From: an uncultured Anaerolineales bacterium
GTDB taxonomy: Bacteria; Chloroflexota; Anaerolineae; Anaerolineales; UBA6663
Assembly: GCA_937952305.1 (NCBI GenBank)
Contig: CALFZO010000110.1
Location: forward strand, 1-9,269
DNA length: 9,269 bases
Reading direction: 5' to 3'
Shown in pieces: positions 1 to 4,786 of the stretch (the first letter of the stretch is position 1; each line of letters opens with the position of its first letter). The position numbers were made by a program, and so were the translations under genes. The notes below the pieces were generated by a model. That model made no database searches. It saw only the letters and a program-made list of their open reading frames with translations, and was not told the origin of the DNA.

Positions 1-5
1 CGTTC

Positions 6-194
6 ATGCCAACCCGCGACGAATACCTGCGGCTGATCAAGATCGAAGAGTGCGCACGCCACGCTGCCCGCATGGTGCTCATGGATGATGAGCGGCTGTT
101 TCTGGCGACCGGACAGCACGCGATCAGCTACGAGACACGGAAAGAGCTGCGGGCGCTGGCAGGGATGGACTGGTTGGACGGCGCCACGGCCTGA
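6..194 (+). CDS. small hypothetical protein, possibly 5'-truncated
   Basis: This is a 62-residue, mostly helical and charged protein that I do not recognise. It has no membrane segment, signal peptide or cysteine motif. The first ATG visible in frame is five bases from the window edge and the frame is open to the left, so the true start may lie outside and the visible protein may be only the C-terminal part. No ribosome binding site can be judged. The stop is TGA at 192-194, and the next gene follows within about 30 bases in the same direction. Its place in a compact same-strand run supports it being real, but nothing points to a function. Confidence 0.5.
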   Translation: MPTRDEYLRLIKIEECARHAARMVLMDDERLFLATGQHAISYETRKELRALAGMDWLDGATA

Positions 195-214
195 TATTGC
201 GCCGCCAACGGATT

Positions 215-220
215 TATACT
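215..220 (+). promoter_or_regulatory. candidate -10 box (TATACT) for a leaderless transcript
   Basis: TATACT differs from the consensus TATAAT at one position and lies in a small AT-rich island (211-228) within GC-rich DNA. It ends six bases before the ATG at 227, the distance at which transcription normally begins, so the mRNA could start on the start codon itself. No convincing -35 hexamer is seen at the usual spacing. The only competing start signal is AGGA at 221-224, just two bases from the ATG and too close for a normal ribosome binding site. This reading is an inference from spacing. Confidence 0.3.
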
Positions 221-226
221 AGGATT

Positions 227-469
227 ATGAGCACTGGACCAGCGGAGCACGCGGCGCCGGCGGCCGTAGACGGGCGGGAACACATCGCCAGTCTCGAAGC
301 CTCCGTGCAGGCCCTGGCGGCCGACAACGCCAGCCTGACCCGGCGCGTGGCAGAGCTTGAGCGACAGCTCCGGTTGATCCTGGGTGGCCTGGATGCTTTG
401 CGGCGGGCATCGCTGATGGTGATTGACCCGCTGAGCAAGGCGCTCGGCCTGCCGAAGCGCAACAACTAA
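227..469 (+). CDS. small coiled-coil protein
   Basis: The product is 80 residues from the ATG at 227. An in-frame TTG at 197 would add 10 residues but has no ribosome binding site, so I prefer the ATG. After an Ala/Pro-rich N-terminus, residues of about 17-55 form a heptad-like helix with regular Leu/Val spacing (HIASLEASV, LAADNASLTRRVAELERQL), a likely coiled coil. A Gly-Gly break follows, then a second amphipathic helix and a short basic tail ending KRNN. No enzymatic motif or membrane segment is visible. The protein probably oligomerises. Short coiled-coil proteins are common in phage late regions as chaperones, scaffolds or lysis accessories, but nothing here decides between these. It is the last gene before the 125-base non-coding gap. 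Confidence 0.6.
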   Translation: MSTGPAEHAAPAAVDGREHIASLEASVQALAADNASLTRRVAELERQLRLILGGLDALRRASLMVIDPLSKALGLPKRNN

Positions 470-487
470 CACCCCATACGCCTGGAT

Positions 488-505
488 GGGCGGGGAAACC
501 CGCCC
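488..505 (+). repeat. perfect 7-bp GC palindrome with GAAA loop
   Basis: GGGCGGG (488-494) and CCCGCCC (499-505) pair perfectly around GAAA (495-498), a GNRA-type tetraloop that would make the RNA hairpin very stable. No T-run follows, so it is not a standard intrinsic terminator. Palindromes of this style are, from memory, frequent intergenic repeats in Chloroflexota and other GC-rich genomes. Whether this one is a dispersed element cannot be told from a single copy. Confidence 0.5.
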
Positions 506-511
506 TACACG

Positions 512-560
512 CGGCCCTTGCGGCGCCCGGAAACGCGCGCTCGCTGGGGCCGTTTTGCTT
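512..560 (+). terminator. candidate intrinsic terminator in the 470-594 gap
   Basis: CGGCCC (512-517) can pair with GGGCCG (547-552). The second arm is followed directly by TTTTGCTTT (553-561), a T-rich stretch that stands out in this GC-rich region. The 29-base loop is long but could itself fold through its GCGC-rich segments. If used, it would end the transcript of the two upstream genes just before the membrane-gene cluster. The long loop and the interrupted T-run make this tentative. Confidence 0.3.
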
Positions 561-561
561 T

Positions 562-575
562 GCGGCTTCAGCCGC
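562..575 (+). promoter_or_regulatory. short hairpin before the gene at 595
   Basis: GCGGC (562-566) and GCCGC (571-575) pair around TTCA, with the palindrome extending to GCGGCT/AGCCGC. The hairpin ends six bases before the ribosome binding site AAGGAG (581-586) of the gene at 595. It could modulate ribosome access or protect a processed 5' end. It could equally be an incidental GC-rich palindrome. Confidence 0.3.
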
Positions 576-594
576 CACTCAAGGAGACTCCCCC

Positions 595-1071
595 ATGCGC
601 CTGCCACGTTTGCAACACATCCTGCGTCCGCTGTACGTCTGCGCGGTCATGCTGATCCTGACCGGCTTCGCCTTCATCCCCGTCGCGCTCGCCCAAAGCA
701 TCCCCGCCGATCAAGAAACCGATCCGTTCTTCGCGCTGCTGCTCCCGCTGGCCTACCAGTTCATGGCCTTGGGTGGCTTCGCGGCGCTCGGCACGGCATT
801 GGTCAATATCGCCAAGTTTGCCAAATGGGCCAAGGACGGCGACGCGCCTAAGTGGGCGGCGGCCATCCAGGGCGTCTTGTTCGTCGTGTTCCTGGGCTTG
901 AAATTCTTTATGCCTGGCTTCAACCCGGAGGCGGGCAGTGAGACCGCCGGACAGATCGCGCAACTGTTACTCAACGCGCTGCAACTGGCGACGCAGTTCG
1001 GCCTCGGCAAGGTCTTCCACGCCGGCCTGCGCGGCGTGCCCGTCATCGGCAAATCGTTTTCGGCTAGTTAG
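595..1071 (+). CDS. membrane protein with signal-like N-terminus, three hydrophobic segments
   Basis: The product is 158 residues. The start is secure: ATG preceded by AAGGAG at 581-586 with eight bases of spacing. Residues 1-11 are basic and 12-33 hydrophobic, ending in an Ala-Leu-Ala site (31-33) before Gln-Ser, which looks like a signal peptidase I site; the segment could instead stay as a membrane helix. Two more hydrophobic stretches lie at about 45-71 and 88-106, separated by a basic loop (FAKWAKDGDAPK). The C-terminal third is amphipathic and ends in a basic, Ser-rich tail. Small multi-span proteins beside other membrane microproteins in a phage late region are often holins or related lysis factors, but no holin family signature is recognised. 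A phage-encoded host-membrane protein is the alternative. Confidence 0.8.
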   Translation: MRLPRLQHILRPLYVCAVMLILTGFAFIPVALAQSIPADQETDPFFALLLPLAYQFMALGGFAALGTALVNIAKFAKWAKDGDAPKWAAAIQGVLFVVFLGLKFFMPGFNPEAGSETAGQIAQLLLNALQLATQFGLGKVFHAGLRGVPVIGKSFSAS

Positions 1072-1086
1072 TGGCGCGATGGGGGC

Positions 1087-1482
1087 GTGGTCCCGGTCTG
1101 GCTCCTGTTCTATCACGATCTCATCGGGATCGTGATCTTGCTGTGCCTATCGTACTGGGCGATCACGCAACGCGACCGCGTCAACAAACGCTTCTCTGAC
1201 ATGCGCGCCGAACTGGACGAGGCCGAGGACAGGCTCGGCCAGGTGCGCGAAGAAAACTCGAAGCTGCGCCAGCAGAACGGCCGGCTCAAGACGGAGCATC
1301 GGGCGCTGTCAGAGAGGCTACGCGGGCAAACGGTGACACAGGCTGAATTGGACATGCTGGAAAAGTTCAAACGCGACGGCCTGGCTCGGCCGGGCCTGGC
1401 CAGCCAAATCACAATCACTGCGCAGGGCGATGTCACCATCGGCGGCGACGTGGCCGGACGCGACCAGATGAGCGCGGAGTAG
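1087..1482 (+). CDS. membrane-anchored coiled-coil protein with GGDVxGRD tail
   Basis: The product is 131 residues from a GTG start; the only upstream signal is a G-run directly abutting it, so the start is less sure than the frame. The order is one transmembrane helix (about 4-26), a highly charged heptad-rich coiled coil (about 36-81), a short linker, then a small beta-type tail at 107-126 with alternating Ile/Thr and the motif GDVTIGGDVAGRD. Gly-Gly-Asp-Val/Phe-x-Gly-Arg-Asp peptides recur, from memory, in many Chloroflexota proteins as a short beta-repeat linked to large signalling or effector proteins; that link is recollection, not shown here. With the N-terminus in the membrane the coiled coil would be displayed on one face. 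A spanin-like or holin-accessory role is possible given the gene upstream. Confidence 0.75.
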   Translation: MVPVWLLFYHDLIGIVILLCLSYWAITQRDRVNKRFSDMRAELDEAEDRLGQVREENSKLRQQNGRLKTEHRALSERLRGQTVTQAELDMLEKFKRDGLARPGLASQITITAQGDVTIGGDVAGRDQMSAE

Positions 1483-1486
1483 CGCA

Positions 1487-1858
1487 GTGGCGATCTTTGA
1501 AAAACTATGGTCGTGGCAGTTCTGGCGCATGGTGTGGCGGCTGATCCCGCGCCGGCTTAAGCCGGCGGTCCTGCGCTTCGGCTTGTGGCATCTGGAAGTC
1601 GCCGCCGACATTTGGCGGCAGATTTTCACGCTGAGCCAGGTGAGCCGGGCCGACTATCACCGCGAGATCGACCGGCTGTCGTTGTTCGCGCTGCGCTGGT
1701 CGATCTCACTCGAACAGCTCAGGCGGGTAACGCCGCATGCCAGGATCGCGGCGCTGCTTGAGCAGGCCGCGCACGAGATGGCCATGATCGACGACAAAGA
1801 CCAGGCCGTGGCGGTGGCGCAGTTGGTGGAGCGGTACCGCCCGTTCGGGAAGCCGTGA
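1487..1858 (+). CDS. hypothetical protein with Trp-rich amphipathic N-terminus
   Basis: The product is 123 residues from a GTG start four bases after the preceding stop. GGAG at 1476-1479, inside the end of the upstream gene, gives seven bases of spacing. The first 45 residues contain six tryptophans and many Arg/Lys (for example LWSWQFWRMVWRLIPRR), giving a strongly amphipathic, cationic segment that could lie on a membrane surface. The rest is helical and charged, with regular leucines at about 60-93. I recognise no family. The stop overlaps the ATG of the next gene as TGATG at 1856-1860, so the two are probably translationally coupled. Its position between membrane-protein genes suggests a membrane-associated role. 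Confidence 0.65.
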   Translation: MAIFEKLWSWQFWRMVWRLIPRRLKPAVLRFGLWHLEVAADIWRQIFTLSQVSRADYHREIDRLSLFALRWSISLEQLRRVTPHARIAALLEQAAHEMAMIDDKDQAVAVAQLVERYRPFGKP

Positions 1859-2076
1859 TGACGGCGCCGCTGAAGCCCGCGGCCGCACCGCTTCCGCCTG
1901 GCGCTATGACCGACCACGAGCGCCGTGCCCTGGTCGAAGTCGGGATGCGGAAAGGCTCACTGATCCAACGCGGGATCATCGCCGGACTGGACTTGGCGAT
2001 CCGCATCTACCACGCGCATCGCGATAACCCGCTGCCGTTCCTGGAAGACGAACTGAAGCGGCAGGTGAACCTATGA
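1858..2076 (+). CDS. small hypothetical protein in a coupled gene chain
   Basis: The product is 72 residues. I chose the ATG at 1858, which shares one base with the upstream stop (TGATG), with GGGA at 1847-1850 as a ribosome binding site. A GTG at 1855 would add one residue, and an ATG at 1906 would remove a 16-residue Ala/Pro-rich leader. The remainder is predicted helical (DHERRALVEVGMRKG, then RGIIAGLDLAIRIYHAHR) with one mildly hydrophobic helix too polar to call a membrane segment. I recognise no family. The gene ends in ATGA (2073-2076), overlapping the next start by four bases, which places it in the middle of a translationally coupled series. Confidence 0.6.
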   Translation: MTAPLKPAAAPLPPGAMTDHERRALVEVGMRKGSLIQRGIIAGLDLAIRIYHAHRDNPLPFLEDELKRQVNL

Positions 2077-2192
2077 CGGATCGTGATTGCGCCTTCAAGC
2101 AACCTCTCCTGGCCTGGCTCATCTGCGCGCCGATCGTGGCGGCGTATGTGCTCTGGGCTATCGCGAAGGCGCGCCGCTGGCGGCAGGCATGA
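2073..2192 (+). CDS. 39-residue single-pass membrane microprotein
   Basis: This ORF is short but well supported. The ATG at 2073 overlaps the previous stop as ATGA, and AGGTGA at 2063-2068 is a good ribosome binding site four bases upstream. The protein has a short polar N-terminus (MTDRDCAFKQP), one hydrophobic segment at about 11-30 with a central Pro, and a basic C-terminus (KARRWRQA). By the positive-inside rule the tail would be cytoplasmic. This layout (N-out, C-in, under 45 residues) resembles small single-span holin, antiholin or pinholin-like proteins in general form, but there is no sequence family match. It closes the cluster, and the next gene starts three bases after its stop. 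Confidence 0.65.
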   Translation: MTDRDCAFKQPLLAWLICAPIVAAYVLWAIAKARRWRQA

Positions 2193-2195
2193 TCA

Positions 2196-2885
2196 ATGCC
2201 AACATTCAACTATCAGGTCAGTGCCAGTCTGGACGATGGCCACGCCGGCTCAGTCAACAACGACAGCGGACGCACGGTCACGTCTGGGGCAACATTTCTG
2301 GTGGGGAACAGCGATCTAACCAGCAGCATTGTGTCTCCGGGGTCTCACAACAGCAACGACGAATATCCGGCCATCTTCCGCTTCCTGAATATCGGGATAA
2401 ATCCCGGCGCGACTATCGTCAGCGCAAACTTCACAATCACGGCGCAAGCCACATACAACGCCGGCGCGAATGTCATCAAATACTTCGTCAGTGCGGAGCT
2501 GGCCGCATCGGGCCTGGCGCTGTCGTACACGAACCCAGGTCGCACACTGCGGTCGGCCAGCCCACCGGTAGGCGCAACGGCCAGGCCACGAACAACGGCC
2601 TACGCTGGTCCGTGGGACCTAACCAGTGTCACGGTCGACACCGAATACTCCATCAGCGTCACCAGTGTCATACAAGAGATCGTCAACCAGGGCGGATGGG
2701 CCTATAACAACGCGATCAATATGATCATGGACACTCATCCAGACTGCACCCAGGGGGAGTGGCAAGACTTCTGGGCCTACGACGGCTCGACCAGCAAGGC
2801 CGCCAAGCTCAGCATTGTGACCGCCGGTGGTGGCCTGGCGCCGCGCCGGATGATGGACATCTATATCCCGCTTCTGGGGAGGTGA
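2196..2885 (+). CDS. DNRLRE-like beta-sandwich protein, probable virion surface or adhesion protein
   Basis: The product is 229 residues, almost all beta-type: alternating hydrophobic and Ser/Thr residues, many Gly/Asn turns, no membrane segment. The C-terminal half has features I associate with DNRLRE-type domains: a Trp-Asp-Leu turn at 140-142, then TSVIQEIVNQGGWAYNN (156-172), matching the usual 'VTxxVQEIVNxxGW..gN' stretch, a strand INMIM, and a Trp/Tyr-rich end (WQDFWAYDG) leading into the last strand. The middle part (58-83) has the paired strand pattern 'FRFLNIGI..GATIVSANFTI', typical of the same fold. DNRLRE-type domains occur in wall-anchored and phage structural proteins and are thought to act in surface or carbohydrate interaction. 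The start has only a weak GGCAGG upstream, but the spacing to the previous stop fits reinitiation. It is the first of the probable structural genes. Confidence 0.7.
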   Translation: MPTFNYQVSASLDDGHAGSVNNDSGRTVTSGATFLVGNSDLTSSIVSPGSHNSNDEYPAIFRFLNIGINPGATIVSANFTITAQATYNAGANVIKYFVSAELAASGLALSYTNPGRTLRSASPPVGATARPRTTAYAGPWDLTSVTVDTEYSISVTSVIQEIVNQGGWAYNNAINMIMDTHPDCTQGEWQDFWAYDGSTSKAAKLSIVTAGGGLAPRRMMDIYIPLLGR

Positions 2886-2889
2886 CAAC

Positions 2890-3372
2890 ATGCCACGCCG
2901 CTATCGGACAGGCTTCTCCAACGTCGCAGTGACGGCCGGTCAGGATTTGATCGAAATCCAAAGCCCGGCCGATGCCATTACCCGCGTGCTCAAGGCCATC
3001 CTGTCGCAAAGCACGGAGTTGGGAGACGCCGCGGAAGAGCAGCTCCGCCTGCAATGGAAGCGCGGCGTCGGTTCCGTCACCAGCGGCTCAGGCGGGAGCA
3101 CGGCCACGCCACAGCCGATCGAAGACGGAGACGCCGCCTATGGCGGAACGGTCGAAGTCAACAACACGACCCGAATGGCGGTTGGCAGCGGGAGCATCGA
3201 GATGTTCCCCGAATTCTCCTGGAACATCCGCCAGAACTACGTCGAAATCTACCTGCCGGAAGACCTGGACATCATCTCGCCGAGCAACCGCCTGGCGCTG
3301 GACCTTCTGGCGGCTCCGGCCGACTCAATCACCATGAGCTTGCTCGTGGTGTTAGAAGAAGTCGGCGGCTGA
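2890..3372 (+). CDS. phage structural-type protein of unknown function
   Basis: The product is 160 residues. The start is certain: GGAGGTGA at 2878-2885 is a near-perfect anti-16S match, overlapping the upstream stop, four bases before the ATG. The N-terminal third combines a beta strand (QDLIEIQSPADAITRVLKAIL) with a short helix. A Gly/Ser-rich loop lies at 61-72 (SVTSGSGGSTATPQP). The C-terminal half is beta-type, ending LVVLEEVGG. The layout 'D-L-I-E-I..P.DA..RV..I..SQ, SGSGG-TP linker, SP..RLAL.L..AP.DSITMS..VVLEE-GG' is one I recognise from many phage genomes near tail or capsid accessory genes, where it is annotated hypothetical. The end resembles small jelly-roll decoration proteins. 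A virion-associated role is inferred from this pattern and its neighbours. Confidence 0.7.
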   Translation: MPRRYRTGFSNVAVTAGQDLIEIQSPADAITRVLKAILSQSTELGDAAEEQLRLQWKRGVGSVTSGSGGSTATPQPIEDGDAAYGGTVEVNNTTRMAVGSGSIEMFPEFSWNIRQNYVEIYLPEDLDIISPSNRLALDLLAAPADSITMSLLVVLEEVGG

Positions 3373-3385
3373 CAGGGAGAGATCT

Positions 3386-3706
3386 ATGAGTAACAAGGGC
3401 CGCACGTTCACTTCCGACGACGCGCCGCGCACACTGCGCGAGCGTTCCCCCGAGAAAGCCAGGCGCTGGGCCGAAGAGCAAACGGCGCGTAATGCGATCG
3501 TGGCCTACGATGACAAGCGCCCGGTGATCGCAGAAGAACTCGAAGCCCGCGCGCTGGTCCGGCTGTCCGCCAAAGCCCGGCGCGCCGCGGGCATGTTGCT
3601 GCGCTGTACACCCGATGTTCGCCGCGAAGTCCTGGCGGCCTTTGCCTCGGACGGAAGCTTGAAGCTGCCATTTGAATTCGTTCCCGCCACGGGAGAGGAG
3701 AACTAA
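3386..3706 (+). CDS. small charged helical hypothetical protein
   Basis: The product is 106 residues with a clear start: GGGAGA at 3375-3380, five bases before the ATG. It is rich in Arg, Glu and Ala and should be mostly helical (SPEKARRWAEEQTARNAI, then EELEARALVRLSAKARRAAGM). The last 30 residues are less charged and end FEFVPATGEEN. There are no membrane segments or zinc motifs, and I do not recognise a family. It lies between two probable virion protein genes, with its stop two bases before the next ATG and that gene's ribosome binding site inside its last codons. It may be an assembly chaperone or minor virion protein, but that rests only on location. Confidence 0.65.
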   Translation: MSNKGRTFTSDDAPRTLRERSPEKARRWAEEQTARNAIVAYDDKRPVIAEELEARALVRLSAKARRAAGMLLRCTPDVRREVLAAFASDGSLKLPFEFVPATGEEN

Positions 3707-3707
3707 C

Positions 3708-4367
3708 ATGCCCGCTGTTTCCTGGTACCGACAGAACCCGCTGCTGGCCTACGGCTCAGGTTCAGCCGGCAATGCGCCAAACATGGATTGGCTGTCCGAT
3801 GACATCCGCCATGCTTTGGTGCAGGCTGCGTACACGCCCGATCTTGACGCGCACGACTTCTTCAACGACGTCGTCGCCAACGAGGCCTCTGGCACGGGCT
3901 ACACCGCCGGCGGCTTCGCGCTCGCCAGCAAGACGCTCGTGGCGACGCCGGCCAACTCCTTGGCCACGGCCTGGGCGGCGGCCACGGCCTATGGGAGCGA
4001 GAGCACATCGCTCTTTGTGAGGCCGACCGTCGGCAATGGCTATATCTACATGGCCACCAACACCGGCACCAGCCATGCCACGACCGAGCCCACGTGGCCG
4101 ACCGTGATCGGCCAGACTGTCAATGACAACGGCATCATCTGGACGTGCTTTGCGCGCAACCTGATCGTCTTCGATGCCGCCGATTTGCTGCACACTGGCC
4201 TGAGTGTGAGCTTCCGTTACAGCGTGTTCTACAACCGCACGCCGGCGACGGATGCCACGCGCCCACTGCTTGCCCTGTACGACTGGGGCGCGACGCAGAC
4301 CATCACCGGTGGCAGCGTGAGCTTCCCCTTCCACTCGCAGGGCTTCCTGGCCATTGGGGTTGGCTGA
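3708..4367 (+). CDS. virion-type protein with an apparent inserted module
   Basis: The product is 219 residues from the ATG at 3708. GGAGAGGAG at 3692-3700 gives seven bases of spacing, so an earlier in-frame ATG at 3672 inside the upstream gene is unlikely. The N-terminal part (1-80) carries 'DLDAHDFFNDVVANEASGTGYTAGG' features and the C-terminal part (151-219) 'NLIVFDAADL....SFRYSVFYN....PLLALYDWG', which together match a phage protein type I recognise as one continuous domain. Between them, residues of about 85-150 look like a separate small module seen in phage fibres: W.a.TaYg...vRPt..NGYiYmatn.GTS..tEPtWPt..GqtVnDngi.WtC. The protein is beta-rich with no membrane segment, and probably a minor capsid, decoration or tail-associated virion component. 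The exact virion location is not known. Confidence 0.7.
   Translation: MPAVSWYRQNPLLAYGSGSAGNAPNMDWLSDDIRHALVQAAYTPDLDAHDFFNDVVANEASGTGYTAGGFALASKTLVATPANSLATAWAAATAYGSESTSLFVRPTVGNGYIYMATNTGTSHATTEPTWPTVIGQTVNDNGIIWTCFARNLIVFDAADLLHTGLSVSFRYSVFYNRTPATDATRPLLALYDWGATQTITGGSVSFPFHSQGFLAIGVG
3960..4157 (+). other. putative inserted phage fibre-type module inside the gene at 3708
   Basis: This covers residues of about 85-150 of the 219-residue protein. It holds the order Trp-x-x-x-Thr-x-Tyr, Val-Arg-Pro, Asn-Gly-Tyr-Ile-Tyr, Gly-Thr-Ser, Glu-Pro-Thr-Trp-Pro, Gly-Gln-Thr-Val-x-Asp and Ile-Trp-Thr-Cys, a self-contained set I recall as a short repeat module in phage fibre and structural proteins. 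The flanking strands read as if they would join directly without it. Boundaries are estimates. Confidence 0.5.
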
Positions 4368-4368
4368 T

Positions 4369-4767
4369 ATGTTCTCGCCTTCTCCGGCTTCTCCTGTTCC
4401 GCACTTCACGGCGCGCTTCCAGGCGCCTGGATCGGCGTTCTTCGCGACATCGTTTGATGACGTCGCGCCGCTCCAGATGTTTGTCATCGCGGCCATGCTT
4501 GAGCGCGACGGCGTGCACGGGTTGGAATTCGCCGACGTCGATGCTCCGCACGAATCCACCATCATTGCGACGTTCCCCGAGCGCGGCTCGTCTCGCTGCC
4601 ACCTGGGCGCCCGCGGAACGGTTGAGATCGAGCAGGTCTGGGCGTTGGCCGGCTGGCTGCGCTGGCAGGCGGACATCCTGCTCTCACAGCACATGGCGGC
4701 CCAGATGCAGCGCCAGCAGATGGGCATTGTCGTCCCCCAGGGCAAACTGCGCCGCAACGGGAATTGA
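4369..4767 (+). CDS. hypothetical phage protein, alpha/beta
   Basis: The product is 132 residues. The ATG at 4369 follows the upstream stop by one base, with GGGG at 4356-4359 as a modest ribosome binding site; a TTG at 4354 would overlap the upstream gene and is less likely. The N-terminal half mixes strands and turns (HFTARFQAPGSAFFATSFDD, then LQMFVIAAMLERDGVHGLEF), with a possible strand pair at 62-70. The C-terminal third (about 86-119) is one long amphipathic helix rich in Gln, Met and Trp (WLRWQADILLSQHMAAQMQRQQMG), ending in a basic tail. There is one Cys and no membrane segment. I do not recognise a family. It follows a probable virion gene almost without a gap, so the two are likely co-translated. 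Confidence 0.6.
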   Translation: MFSPSPASPVPHFTARFQAPGSAFFATSFDDVAPLQMFVIAAMLERDGVHGLEFADVDAPHESTIIATFPERGSSRCHLGARGTVEIEQVWALAGWLRWQADILLSQHMAAQMQRQQMGIVVPQGKLRRNGN

Positions 4768-4786
4768 CACCTAAGAGGTAGCCGGA

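Noticed and set aside
486..851. Open frame on the + strand starting in the 470-594 gap
   Set aside because: Its protein is Arg/Pro/His-rich and overlaps the membrane protein gene at 595, which has a strong ribosome binding site and clear hydrophobic segments.
2087..2707. 206-codon + strand frame overlapping the DNRLRE-like gene
   Set aside because: It is rich in Arg, Gln and His with no fold signature, and covers the same bases as a frame with clear beta-strand patterning and domain features.
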